Numbered from the stretch's first letter, positions 52,500 to 60,858 are shown. The stretch: DNA of 64,000 nucleotides from JAGVSZ01 sp963716855 (GCA_963716855.1 CAVQUV010000016.1:1-64000); one strand, 5' to 3'. The notes: a model not told the origin generated them from the sequence alone. Numbers and translations are program-made.

Positions 52500-53666
52500 A
52501 TGCCGATCCCACTGCGATACTCCGCCCGCAACCTCTGGGCCCGCAAGCTCACCACCGCGCTCACGGCGGGCGGGATGGCGCTCGTCGTCTTCGTGTTCGC
52601 CGCGGTGATGATGCTCGACGCCGGGCTCAAGCAGACGCTCGTCGCGACCGGGCAGCCGGACAACATCCTCGTCACGCGCCGCTCCTCGGGCACCGAGATC
52701 CAGAGCGGCGTCGACCGCACGCAGGCGGCGATCGTGGAGAGCCAGCCCGAGATCGCGATCGGCCCGGGGGGCGTGTCGATGGCGTCGAAGGAAGTCGTCG
52801 TGCTGATCGCGCAGCCGAAGCGCGACACCGGCGTGCCGACCAACGTGACGGTGCGCGGAATAGGCGCAGAGGGCCTCGCGCTGCGGCCGCAGGTGCGGGT
52901 GATTTCCGGGCGGACGTTTCAGCCGGGCAGCGCCGAGATCGTCGTGGGACGGAGCATCGCCGAGCGCTTCGACGGCACGGGGATCGGCGAGCGGCTCCGC
53001 TTCGGCGGGCGCGACTGGATCGTGGTGGGCGTGTTCGACGCGGGCGGGTCGGCGTTCGACTCCGAGATCTGGGGCGACGGCGAGCAGATGATCCAGGCGT
53101 TCCGGCGGCAGGCGTTCTCGTCGGTGGCGGCGCGCCTTTCCGATCCGGCGCGCTTCGACGAGCTGAAGCGCCGCCTGGAGTCCGACCCGCGGCTCACCCT
53201 CGACGTGAAGCGCGAGCGCACCTTCTACGAGGAGCAGTCGCAGGTCATGTCGAACTTCATCAGCTACCTCGGGCTGACGCTCTCGGTGATCTTCTCGGTC
53301 GGCGCGATGATCGGCGCGATGATCACCATGTACTCGGCGGTGGCCAACCGCACCGCCGAGATCGGGGCGCTGCGCGCGCTCGGGTTCCGGCGCGGCTCGA
53401 TCCTCCTCGCGTTCCTCGCCGAAGCGCTCTTCCTCGGGCTGATCGGCTGGGTCGTCGGGGTCGCCCTCGCCTCGGGGATGCAGCTCGTGCAGATCTCGAC
53501 GATGAACTGGCAGTCGTTCTCGGAGCTCGCGTTCCGCTTCACGCTCACGCCGGAGATCGTCGTGAAGTCGCTCGTCTTCGCGCTGGCGATGGGGCTGGCC
53601 GGCGGCTTCCTGCCCGCGGTGCGCGCCGCGCGGCTGAAGATCGTGGACGCGCTGCGGGCGGCCTAG
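52500..53666 (+). CDS. ABC transporter permease (FtsX/MacB-like), second
   Basis: 388 residues. N-terminal helix after LRYSARNLWARKLTTALTAG, a periplasmic domain, and C-terminal helices with SAVANRTAEIGALRALGFRR and the end LPAVRAARLKIVDALRAA. It is the likely partner of the permease at 47645, forming a heterodimer with the single ATPase. The two-component and methyltransferase genes separate them. Confidence 0.85.
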   Translation: MPIPLRYSARNLWARKLTTALTAGGMALVVFVFAAVMMLDAGLKQTLVATGQPDNILVTRRSSGTEIQSGVDRTQAAIVESQPEIAIGPGGVSMASKEVVVLIAQPKRDTGVPTNVTVRGIGAEGLALRPQVRVISGRTFQPGSAEIVVGRSIAERFDGTGIGERLRFGGRDWIVVGVFDAGGSAFDSEIWGDGEQMIQAFRRQAFSSVAARLSDPARFDELKRRLESDPRLTLDVKRERTFYEEQSQVMSNFISYLGLTLSVIFSVGAMIGAMITMYSAVANRTAEIGALRALGFRRGSILLAFLAEALFLGLIGWVVGVALASGMQLVQISTMNWQSFSELAFRFTLTPEIVVKSLVFALAMGLAGGFLPAVRAARLKIVDALRAA

Positions 53667-53871
53667 GAGAAGAGCCGCGTGATCTCCGGCGCGGGCTTGA
53701 GGCGCACGCCGCAGTTCGAGCAGAACTCGGGATCGAGGTCCACGCTCTTGTCGTAGAAGATGCCTTCCGTTCCGAAGGCCGGGCCGTTGGTCATCGGCGT
53801 CTTGCCGCACGCGGGGCAGACGTAGTGCCGGCGCCAGATGAAGATGATCCAGAGGATCGCGCCGGCGATTT
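53663..53871 (-). pseudogene. Truncated zinc-ribbon membrane protein
   Basis: The minus strand gives a helix end (AGAILWIIFIWRRHY) and a zinc ribbon with CPACGKTPMT and FCSNCGVRLKP, ending at TAG 53663. Immediately upstream the frame hits TAA and there is no start codon, so the first part is lost at about 53871. This marks the edge of the accessory block. Confidence 0.5.
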
Positions 53872-53916
53872 AAAATCAGGGGGGTCCATCGTCGCTGACG
53901 ACGAGCCCTCGCGCGA

Positions 53917-54180
53917 TCAGCGCGGCCGGGACTTGGGGATATTCGGGTTCCGAATGTCGATGTCCGCCTGGACCTGGTCGCGGCTGCGCTCGTAGATGAT
54001 TTCCCGGCCCATGATGCTGCCGGCGTAGGCGCGGCCGTTCCGCGTCGGGGTCAGCTCGCACTTGACGCTGTGGATGCCTTCGCCGAGCACGACCTGGATG
54101 CCGGTGGCGCGTTTGCTGAGGACCACGACTTCCAAGGTCTGGCCGTTTTCGGTGCGGACTTTGATCTTCTCGGTGTTCAT
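53917..54180 (-). CDS. Small conserved-looking protein, unknown
   Basis: 87 residues, mostly beta in appearance (QTLEVVVLSKRATGIQVVLG, ECELTPTRNG-like segment, GREIIYERSRDQV). No family recognised. GGAGGAT is placed well before ATG 54180. Same direction as the cassette-like genes that follow; short gene and isolated position fit a gene cassette. Confidence 0.55.
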   Translation of the reverse strand: MNTEKIKVRTENGQTLEVVVLSKRATGIQVVLGEGIHSVKCELTPTRNGRAYAGSIMGREIIYERSRDQVQADIDIRNPNIPKSRPR

Positions 54181-54222
54181 TGCGCCATCCTCCGTGCCGG
54201 AAGTTCTTGGAGTGGGTAGGGG

Positions 54223-55020
54223 CTAGCCCCGTTCGAGAAAGCGGCAAATGGCTTCATTGACAACCTCGGGATGAGTGACGGGGCCCATGTGACCCAGCGC
54301 CGCGAACTCGATAACCTCCGCCCGCGGCAGTACCCGCGTCAGCAGCCGTCCCACGCCTCGCGAGGACGCAGGCGAGTTCTTTCCGACCATGTACAGGACC
54401 GGAACGCTCAACTCGGAAAATGCCTGCAGGGGTGTGGGTTCACCCAACAATGCATTTGCCCACCCGCGAACATTGGTGACAGAGGCTGCGATTGGGCCTC
54501 TGCGCTGTTCAGGCGTGCGATCCCAAGCGCCTGTGCCCATCCAGAAGTCGATGAAGCACTTGGCCGCACCGGACGGATCGTGGGCTTCGAGTGCCTGGAC
54601 TGCACCCGCGACGGCACCGCGAATGCCGTCGGCGTCGTTCGGCGGAGGCGATTCGGCGTCAACGAGGGCGAACAGCGTAGGCTCGTACAAGGCCAAGGCG
54701 CGGATGCGATTGGGTTGCCTTACCGCCGCGACGAGTGCCACTGCGGCACCGTAGGAATGTCCGACCAACGCAAAGGGATCGCCGGCGCGCGCAAACACCG
54801 GTTCGAGTAGAGCGACTTCATCGCGCAGCCCGATCGGCCGATCCGTTGGCCAAGCAGGGCTCTTGCCCGCGCCGTAAGAGTCTGCGGCCAGCACACGGAA
54901 CTTGGGGGCCAGGCGCTCCATCAGTTCTCGCCACTGACTCGAAGTGCTCGCGTTGGAGTGCAGGCATACAACGCCCGGGCCAGAGCCGACTTCGCGGAAG
55001 AATGGCGTAAGCGATTGCAC
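54223..55020 (-). CDS. Alpha/beta hydrolase
   Basis: 265 residues. HSNASTSSQWRELMERLAPK follows the oxyanion strand, the Ser nucleophile elbow is GHSYGAA, and the catalytic His lies in ALGHMGPVTHPEVVN. Ser hydrolase, esterase-type; substrate unknown. Composition is less GC-rich than core genes. A 234-base stretch upstream of it holds no gene that I can see. Confidence 0.75.
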   Translation of the reverse strand: MQSLTPFFREVGSGPGVVCLHSNASTSSQWRELMERLAPKFRVLAADSYGAGKSPAWPTDRPIGLRDEVALLEPVFARAGDPFALVGHSYGAAVALVAAVRQPNRIRALALYEPTLFALVDAESPPPNDADGIRGAVAGAVQALEAHDPSGAAKCFIDFWMGTGAWDRTPEQRRGPIAASVTNVRGWANALLGEPTPLQAFSELSVPVLYMVGKNSPASSRGVGRLLTRVLPRAEVIEFAALGHMGPVTHPEVVNEAICRFLERG

Positions 55021-55254
55021 TCAGGGCTCCTCGGTGATGGCCGCGCCGCTTTTGTCGCATTCCCTGCAACGCGTTGTCGGGCGAGCGCTCGCGAGCATAC
55101 CTGGATGATCTGGGTTCCTTCGCCGCCCCCTCTCGCTGTCCCCTCTTGCAGCGCATCTCGGGCGCACCATATCCCCACGTGATCAGCGCTTCGCCTTGAT
55201 GTTCCCAGAGGGTCTCGTTGCGGCCTTGGTCCTTGGCTCCACGGCCACTTCGCA

Positions 55255-56331
55255 TTATTGAGGCTTGAACTTCTGCACACGCTTGCCGGTGGCGACTTCG
55301 GCGGTGTAGAGGTTGCCGCTCGAGTCGATGCCGATGTTGTGCAGCACCAGAAACTGGCCGGCCATGCGGCCCGGTCGGCCGAAGCTCGAGATCACCCGTC
55401 CCGACTCGCGCTCGACCGTGAGCACCTGGTCGTTGGTGCCGTCGGCGAGGTAGAAGTATTTCTGCTGCGCGTCGTTGGAGAACACCAGGTCGAAGGCAGC
55501 GCCCGAGCCGAGCGACTTCTCCTCGAATGCGAACTGCCTCACGAACGTGCCGTCCTTCCCGAACACCTGCACGCGGTTGTTCGCGCGATCGCAGACGTAG
55601 ACGAGCCCGTCCTTCGACAGCCGCACGCAGTGCACCGGGTTGGCAAACTGCGGTGACTGCGGGTTGTGCATCGGGAGCTTGTCGTCGCTCGGCGTCTTGC
55701 CGTACGCGCCCCAGTGGCGTTTGTACGTGCCGGTGGCCGCGTCGAGCACCAGGACGCGCTTGTTGCCGTAGCCGTCGGCGATATAGAGCTCGTTCCCCTG
55801 CGCGTCGATCTCCATGTGCGCCGGGCGTCCGAGGAGCGACGTCGGTCGCTGCCGCCGGTCTGGCCCGCGCGGCCAATCTGCAGCAGGAACTTGCCATCCG
55901 GCGTGAACTTGATGAGCTGGTGGTCCTTGGGTCGTTGCCGCGACCCAGACGTTGCCCTGGTGGTCGATGTAGATGCCGTGCTCGCTGTGCGGCCACTCGT
56001 AGCCCTGTCCCGGCCCGCCCCAGGCGCGCACCACGTTGCCCTCGGGGTCGAACTGGATGACCGCCGGCGCCGGCACGCAGCACTTCGCGCGAACCGGAGC
56101 GAGCGCCGCGCCTTTCTCCTCGTCGATCAGCGTCCTCGGGCGGTGGATTACCCACACATGGTCGCGTGCATCCACCGCGAGGCCGGCAACCTGGCCGAGG
56201 ATCCAGTTGTTGGGCAGTGGCTTCGGCCAGGCGGCATCCACCGCGTAGCCACGGGCCGCCCCCTCACGCGTGGGCGTTTGCGAGCAAGCTGCCGCGACTA
56301 GCGCCATGGCGACCAGCAGAATTCCCCGCAT
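55255..56331 (-). CDS. NHL-repeat beta-propeller lipoprotein, shifted in the middle
   Basis: About 358 residues. ATG 56331 has GGAG at the right distance; the signal peptide ends in the lipobox VAAAC, so it is anchored to a membrane by lipid. NHL-type blades follow (GQVAGLAVDARDHVWVIHRP, HSEHGIYIDHQGNVWVAA, VRLSKDGLVYVCDRANNRVQ, HNIGIDSSGNLYTAEVATGK). Between about 55850 and 55930 the frame is wrong: one extra base near 55925 and a compensating change near 55852. Peptidyl-glycine-lyase-like propellers look similar, but no enzyme activity can be assigned. Confidence 0.7.
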   Translation of the reverse strand: MRGILLVAMALVAAACSQTPTREGAARGYAVDAAWPKPLPNNWILGQVAGLAVDARDHVWVIHRPRTLIDEEKGAALAPVRAKCCVPAPAVIQFDPEGNVVRAWGGPGQGYEWPHSEHGIYIDHQGNVWVAATTQGPPAHQVHAGWQVPAADWPRGPDRRQRPTSLLGRPAHMEIDAQGNELYIADGYGNKRVLVLDAATGTYKRHWGAYGKTPSDDKLPMHNPQSPQFANPVHCVRLSKDGLVYVCDRANNRVQVFGKDGTFVRQFAFEEKSLGSGAAFDLVFSNDAQQKYFYLADGTNDQVLTVERESGRVISSFGRPGRMAGQFLVLHNIGIDSSGNLYTAEVATGKRVQKFKPQ

Positions 56332-56448
56332 GAATTTTTCTCCGTTTATCCTCATCTTTGTCAGTTGCTCTCTTGACCACAGGAAATTACCGGATTGCCT
56401 CAACGTGACGAGCAAGGCTCAAGCGTCGCGGAAGTCCGTCCCAATGCC

Positions 56449-56856
56449 TCAGAAGTTCTGCGTAGAGATCTGCGCGATCGGCTCGATATGCATGGTCCAA
56501 TCGAGTGCCGATCTGCACCAGAGTTGCAGCTTCGGTGGCAGATCGGTGCGTTGTTGCGCTGTGCCCACGCGAATACTGAAGATTTGCGGATTCGTAACGT
56601 CGGCGGAATAGATTGGCGTGCCACAAGTTGCGCAGAACGTTTGAGCGCGTTTTCTGCCGCTCTCGCCTGTCTTCACATAAATCCTCGGCTCGCCGGTGAG
56701 TAGTTTGAACGCTTCCCGTTTGGCCGGCACAACGACACGGAATGCTGAGCCCGATAACGTCTGGCAATCCGTGCAGTGGCAAATGGCCACTGTACCGGGG
56801 TCAATCTCCGCTTCGTAAGTGACCGCGCCACAATGACAACCGCCAGTAATCCTCAT
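56449..56856 (-). CDS. GFA-domain protein (glutathione-dependent formaldehyde-activating-like)
   Basis: 135 residues. The zinc-binding Cys pattern of the family is complete: GGCHCGAVTYEA, ICHCTDCQTLSGSAF and TFCATCGTPIYS. The true substrate of most GFA proteins is unknown. The start lies 18 bases after the end of an attC-like site, as in integron cassettes. Confidence 0.8.
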   Translation of the reverse strand: MRITGGCHCGAVTYEAEIDPGTVAICHCTDCQTLSGSAFRVVVPAKREAFKLLTGEPRIYVKTGESGRKRAQTFCATCGTPIYSADVTNPQIFSIRVGTAQQRTDLPPKLQLWCRSALDWTMHIEPIAQISTQNF

Positions 56857-56873
56857 GAGAGTCTCCCTTGGGT

Positions 56874-56955
56874 ACCCAACGTTTCCGATCAGCGGCCGCG
56901 AAACAGCGGGCGCAAGCCCGCTGTGAAGCCGGTCCGCCGCGTCGGGCGGTTGGGC
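56874..56955 (-). repeat. attC-like recombination site
   Basis: On the minus strand R'' is GCCCAAC and R' is GTTGGGT, both matching the consensus. Inside is the stem CAGCGGGCTTGCGCCCGCTG. The site shares long inner blocks with 4684-4761. It begins 32 bases after the stop of the gene at 56987 and ends 18 bases before the next start. Confidence 0.7.
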
Positions 56956-56986
56956 GTCTGCGCACCCACGACCAGAGGGGCAGTCG

Positions 56987-57355
56987 TCATTTTGGTTCAG
57001 GAGCACCAGCAAACACTACGGTCGCGAACAGCAAACCAACTAGCAAGACGACGGCCGAAGTCGTGAACCACATGACGGTCTTTCGATACTCAGTCGGATC
57101 GTCATCTTCAAGCCGGAGAGAGCGAAAGAGCGCGACGATCTGCAGCAAGACGGCAATGACCATAGTCCCGGCTGCGATGATCGATCGCGAGGTCCACTCC
57201 CCTGGGGCTTCAAAGCCCCAGAACCGGAAGAGAGCTAGTGAGAAACCCAGAAGGACCGTGATCGCCGTAATGATTCCCTGTCGATAACCTTCAGGAAGCG
57301 GGCGATGCTGTCGCTCCGGATGCGCCAATGGCTGACGCTTGGGATCCTCTTCCAC
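56987..57355 (-). CDS. Small membrane protein, unknown (cassette-type)
   Basis: 122 residues with three hydrophobic segments (GIITAITVLLGFSLALFRFW, SIIAAGTMVIAVLLQIVALF, TTSAVVLLVGLLFATVVFAG) separated by short charged loops. A hypothetical protein family often found in gene cassettes has this shape, but no function is known. It lies between two attC-like sites, so the unit 56874-57410 looks like one complete cassette. Confidence 0.65.
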   Translation of the reverse strand: MEEDPKRQPLAHPERQHRPLPEGYRQGIITAITVLLGFSLALFRFWGFEAPGEWTSRSIIAAGTMVIAVLLQIVALFRSLRLEDDDPTEYRKTVMWFTTSAVVLLVGLLFATVVFAGAPEPK

Positions 57356-57410
57356 GGCGCTCCTTTCCCCCGCGCTTCTACCAGCCTACCGTTGAAAAGA
57401 CGATCAAGAC

Positions 57411-57505
57411 ACCCAACGAAAAGCTTGGGCCGCGGCCGACGAGCGTAGCGAGGAAGGTACTGCCAGCGGTACGCTGGCAGCCGTCGGCTCGATGCACGGT
57501 TTAGA
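57411..57505 (-). repeat. attC-like recombination site
   Basis: On the minus strand it opens TCTAAAC and closes GTTGGGT. The inner arms GCCGACG and CGTCGGC pair, and the tip stem is CTGCCAGCG with CGCTGGCAG. The hicB stop codon lies inside the R'' box, a common cassette feature. Confidence 0.6.
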
Positions 57506-57713
57506 CCGCGACGTCGACGTATGCGACCTTGCTGGACGGCGAAGGTACGGGAACACCATCTTCGCGAAGCCCCGCGACATGAGACTCGATTGCTTCACGG
57601 ATGAGTGATTCGACCTGGGCCCCGGTGTCGCCGGTGGCGACGCACCCGGGCAGATCGGGCACGTAGGCCGAGTAGTTGCCGTTGGCCTTTTCGATAACGA
57701 TCGCGTAGCGCAT
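57501..57713 (-). CDS. hicB: HicB-type antitoxin
   Basis: 70 residues of the HicB fold: YAIVIEKANGNYSAYVPDLP, GCVATGDTGAQVESLIREAI. The short form lacks an added DNA-binding domain. It follows the hicA gene by 11 bases in the classical hicA-hicB order and would neutralise that toxin. Its stop lies in the attC-like site, so the TA pair seems to be a gene cassette, as is frequent in chromosomal integrons where TA pairs stabilise the array. Confidence 0.8.
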   Translation of the reverse strand: MRYAIVIEKANGNYSAYVPDLPGCVATGDTGAQVESLIREAIESHVAGLREDGVPVPSPSSKVAYVDVAV

Positions 57714-57724
57714 TCTTTCGACCC

Positions 57725-57889
57725 CTACTTCTTGAGACCCGACTGCTTCAGGATACTGTTCAGAGTGCCAGGGGCAAGATCATCGCTCGGTTTTCCGGCA
57801 ACTGTGACACGTCCCGGCTTGGACGGGTGCTTGAACTGGCGGTGGCTCCCGCGCGTGGCCACCAAGAACCACCTGTCGTCCTGGAGCAT
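57725..57889 (-). CDS. hicA: HicA-type mRNA interferase, start unclear
   Basis: The minus strand gives EVLRMLQDDRWFLVATRGSH then RQFKHPSKPGRVTVAGKP and LNSILKQSGLKK, the double-stranded RNA-binding-like HicA fold with the catalytic His in GSHRQFKHP. The usual few residues before EVLRML have no ATG; an in-frame TGA stands about 10 codons upstream. The coordinates use ATG 57889, which drops the first helix. A rare start codon or a small deletion at the join to the upstream gene is possible. Confidence 0.6.
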   Translation of the reverse strand: MLQDDRWFLVATRGSHRQFKHPSKPGRVTVAGKPSDDLAPGTLNSILKQSGLKK

Positions 57890-57903
57890 TCGAAGGACCT
57901 CAC

Positions 57904-58590
57904 CTATCTCCCCGACCGCTCAAACGCCGAGTGCGCCGACCCGCGGAAGTCCTGTGGAACTGGTTGATTGCGCTTCTCCGCCCTGGCGCGGGCAACGTGG
58001 TGGTTCATGTCTGCGGGAATGAACGTAACTGGCTTCCCGCGACTCTGCGCTGCAAGCATCTCGTCGCGCGCGACATCACCACCTCCTATGCCCACTAGCG
58101 AGGACGAGTTGTCGACGATGGCCTGCGAGGTCGGGGAGAGCTTGTTTGAACCGGGCAACAACCCGCCCCAAGTCTTGTCCTTGACAAAGAACACGTGATC
58201 GACGCACGCCGAAATGGGAACCCTCTCATCTCGTGCAAGCGAAGAAACGATGCCTGTGGTGGTGAAGCCTCGACTCTTGGCCAGTTCATACACTTCGCCG
58301 ATCCCCTCTGCGGTCGCGCCGATGTTGATCAGAACTCTGCTCGGGCTATTGGCAGCAAGGATTCGTGATGCGTGTTCTCGCATTGTCTGGACATCTTCGT
58401 AGCCGGCACCCGAGTAGCCAGTGAAGGTCAAGACCTTCAATCCTGTCCTCTGAATGAAAGTGGAAATTGAGGCCGACGTTGCCTCATGCAACGCCGTTGT
58501 CCCTACGCAGGCAGGATGCGCGGCCGCGCAGAGGAGCGAGCCGGCGACCAGCAGAGACAATGAACACAAGGGCGACAGTGCGTGGGCCAT
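57904..58590 (-). CDS. Exported protein with Rossmann/LOG-like features
   Basis: 228 residues with a signal peptide (LSLLVAGSLLCAAAHPA). It contains LKVLTFTGYSGAGYEDVQTM and later SLVGIGGGDVARDEMLAA followed by GKPVTFIPADM, which recall the glycine-rich nucleotide pocket of LOG/SLOG proteins, but these are normally cytosolic. The family could not be named. It ends 15 bases before the hicA region. A cassette origin is possible. Confidence 0.5.
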   Translation of the reverse strand: MAHALSPLCSLSLLVAGSLLCAAAHPACVGTTALHEATSASISTFIQRTGLKVLTFTGYSGAGYEDVQTMREHASRILAANSPSRVLINIGATAEGIGEVYELAKSRGFTTTGIVSSLARDERVPISACVDHVFFVKDKTWGGLLPGSNKLSPTSQAIVDNSSSLVGIGGGDVARDEMLAAQSRGKPVTFIPADMNHHVARARAEKRNQPVPQDFRGSAHSAFERSGR

Positions 58591-58739
58591 TGCCGTTGTC
58601 CAGGGAATCTAACCGATCGCCCGGCACCTGCGCGGGCGGGGCATCGACTGGGAGGTGGTGGCCCCGTCAGTGATTCCCCTTCGTGCCAGATCTACCGGTC
58701 AGCCTCTTCCTTGTTGGGGGGAGTCCTGATATACGAGGG

Positions 58740-59119
58740 TTAGGGCAGGTTTGGGAAGCCATTTTCTTCGCGGTAAAGCTTGAGCGCCCTAATGACTAGA
58801 GATAGACGGGCAGTCGCCCGAAATCCAACGTACGTGGCAGCAACGCCCAGGAGAGGCATGAGAATCTTCCAGATCATGAATCGACGTGCATCCCCTGAAA
58901 CCGCGTCATGTGGCCCCGCATCAAAGAACAAAGTGGTAACGAGATACATGATCACAGCCAAGACATGTATTAATAACCCTGCGACCACGTTAATGTAGGC
59001 GAGAGTAAGAAACTGCGGATTCTCAGCTAGCACGCGAACGACATTTTCGCGAGCTTCTGCTCTGGCTGAAGCCCAGGACTTGTAGCGTGACGATAAAGAA
59101 GAAATCAGTTTCTGAGCCT
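58740..59119 (-). pseudogene. Membrane protein gene, 5' end removed by the IS256-family element
   Basis: The open frame reads from the IS boundary through YKSWASARAEARENVVRVLA into NVVAGLLIHVLAVIMYLVTT and ends LYREENGFPNLP. Two hydrophobic segments are present. No start precedes the IS end, and GTG 59033 inside the frame would cut into conserved-looking sequence. I read it as a gene whose beginning lies beyond the insertion. Confidence 0.5.
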
Positions 59120-59169
59120 GTCAGGAGTTTTGTGTGTGAGGCATACCATGGCAACTGAAAGGAACAGGT

Positions 59170-60444
59170 ATGCCAAAGCCAGTCAGGAAGATGCAGAGAG
59201 CCAACGCTGCCGCGCAAGCGGCGGTGTTGCCCAAGATACCGGCGGAGTTGCTTGACCAGTTGGTGACGGGTCCGATGACCGCGGAGGCGGTCGACGAGGC
59301 CTCCCGGGCGTTCAAGAAGGCGCTGATCGAACGCGCCCTGGGCGCCGAGATGAGCCACCACCTGGGCTACGCCGCCGGCACGGAGAAGCCCGAGGCGGCG
59401 ACCAACCACCGCAACGGCAAGAGCGGCAAGACGGTTCTGACCGACGACGGGCCGTTGCGCATCGAGGTGCCGCGAGATCGGGAAGGCGAATTCGAGCCCA
59501 AGCTCATCGGCAAGCACGAACGGCGCTTCACCGGCTTTGACGACAAGATCATCGCCATGTACGCCCGCGGGATGACGGTGCGGGAGATTCAGGGGTTTCT
59601 GGCCGAGATGTACGCCACCGAGGTGACCCCGGAGTTCATCAGCATCGTCACCGACGCGGTGCTCGCGGAAATCACCGCCTGGCAGGCCCGGCCGCTGGAG
59701 CCGATGTACCCGGTGATCTTCTTCGACGCGCTGCGGGTGAAGATCCGGGAGGACAACGTGGTGCGCAACAAGGCAGTCTACCTGGCCCTGGGCGTGCGGC
59801 CCGAGGGCACCCGCGAGATCCTCGGGCTGTGGATCGAGAACACCGAGGGGGCGAAATTCTGGATGAAGGTGTTCAACGACCTGAAGACCCGCGGTGTCCA
59901 GGACATCCTGATCGCGGTCACCGACGGCCTGAAGGGCATGTCCGAAGCCCTGGCGGTGGTCTATCCGGCCACCACCCTGCAGACCTGCATCGTGCACCTG
60001 ATCCGCAACAGCCTGGACTACGCCACCTGGAAGGAGCGCAGGGCGCTCGCGGCGGCAATCAAGCCAATCTACACGGCCCCGAGCGCGGAGGCGGCCGAGG
60101 CCGAGCTGACGGCCTTCGAGTCCGGGCCATGGGGCCAGAGATTCCCGACCGTCGTGGCCGCCTGGCGGCGCGCCTGGTCGAACGTGATTCCGTTCTTCGC
60201 GTTTCCGCCGGCGGTGCGGCGGGTGATCTACACGACGAACTGCATCGAGAGCGTGAACGCGCGGTTGAGGAAGATCATCAAGACACGCGGCCACTTCCCA
60301 TCCGACGACGCCGCCAGCAAGCTGATCTGGCTGGCGCTTCGCAACATCACTGCCGATTGGAGCCGCGCGGCACACGACTGGAAGAGTGCAATGAATCAAT
60401 TCGCAATCCTGTACGCTGATCGCTTCTCGACGAGGGCTGCGTAA
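59170..60444 (+). CDS. IS256-family transposase (Mutator-like DDE)
   Basis: 424 residues, intact. Typical parts are GAEMSHHLGYAAGTEKPEAA, NHRNGKSGKTVLTDDGP, the first catalytic Asp in YPVIFFDALRVKIR, the second in ILIAVTDGLKGMSEAL and CIVHLIRNSLDY, and the Glu in YTTNCIESVNARLRK. It moves the element by copy-out. ATG 59170 follows the left end by 50 bases. Confidence 0.9.
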   Translation: MPKPVRKMQRANAAAQAAVLPKIPAELLDQLVTGPMTAEAVDEASRAFKKALIERALGAEMSHHLGYAAGTEKPEAATNHRNGKSGKTVLTDDGPLRIEVPRDREGEFEPKLIGKHERRFTGFDDKIIAMYARGMTVREIQGFLAEMYATEVTPEFISIVTDAVLAEITAWQARPLEPMYPVIFFDALRVKIREDNVVRNKAVYLALGVRPEGTREILGLWIENTEGAKFWMKVFNDLKTRGVQDILIAVTDGLKGMSEALAVVYPATTLQTCIVHLIRNSLDYATWKERRALAAAIKPIYTAPSAEAAEAELTAFESGPWGQRFPTVVAAWRRAWSNVIPFFAFPPAVRRVIYTTNCIESVNARLRKIIKTRGHFPSDDAASKLIWLALRNITADWSRAAHDWKSAMNQFAILYADRFSTRAA

Positions 60445-60452
60445 AATGATCC

Positions 60453-60490
60453 GGTTCATCGTCCGGGGGCGCGCCCCCGGACGATGAACC
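60453..60490. repeat. Perfect 38-base palindrome behind the transposase gene
   Basis: Two 19-base arms (GGTTCATCGTCCGGGGGCG and its exact complement) meet without a loop. It lies eight bases after the transposase stop, inside the element. It could act as a terminator or protect against read-in transcription. Confidence 0.75.
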
Positions 60491-60520
60491 CAAACCTGCC
60501 TTACACACAGAAATCAGGAC

Positions 60521-60858
60521 ACTCCCTGGATGGGTACCAACTCCTCCACCTTTAGGCATACGTAGTCTGCATAGGCGCCACTGATCGGCATTGCTGCCAC
60601 GACCTGGCCGAGGTTAGAGCCTGCGACCTTGTCTCCTAGAGCATCAACCACACCGACTAAGTCCCAACCAGGTGTGTACGGCACTCGCGGTGTTTCGGGA
60701 TGAATGCCTTCACGCGCCATGACGTCAGGCATCGCAACCCCAGCAGCAAGAACTCTCACCCGTACTTCGCCAGCCTTCGGTTCCGGAACGTCCTCGTCAA
60801 TCAACTGGAGGGCGTCAGGTCCACCGTACTGGTAGACAACGATTCGTTGGTGCCTCAC
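60521..60858 (-). pseudogene. Quinone oxidoreductase-like (MDR) gene, 3' end cut by the IS
   Basis: N-terminal 112 residues of a zinc-less MDR protein: VVYQYGGPDALQLIDEDVPE, GEVRVRVLAAGVAMPDVMAR and PYTPGWDLVGVVDALGDKVA. The NAD(P)-binding half is missing, cut at the right end of the IS256-family element. Not functional in this form. Confidence 0.75.

Larger units (their letters stand above)
59120..60520 (+). mobile_element. IS256-family insertion sequence, complete
   Basis: About 1.4 kb. The left end GTCAGGAGTTTTGTGTGTGA and the right end, read inwards GTCCTGATTTCTGTGTGTAA, form imperfect 24-base terminal inverted repeats that both finish GGCA. One intact transposase gene fills it. The bases next to the two ends (CTGAGCCT and ACTCCCTG) do not match, so no target duplication is left. 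Broken genes stand on both sides. Confidence 0.85.

Noticed and set aside
59112..60528. Target-site duplication of the IS256-family element
   Set aside because: The eight bases at the two ends (CTGAGCCT and ACTCCCTG) differ.
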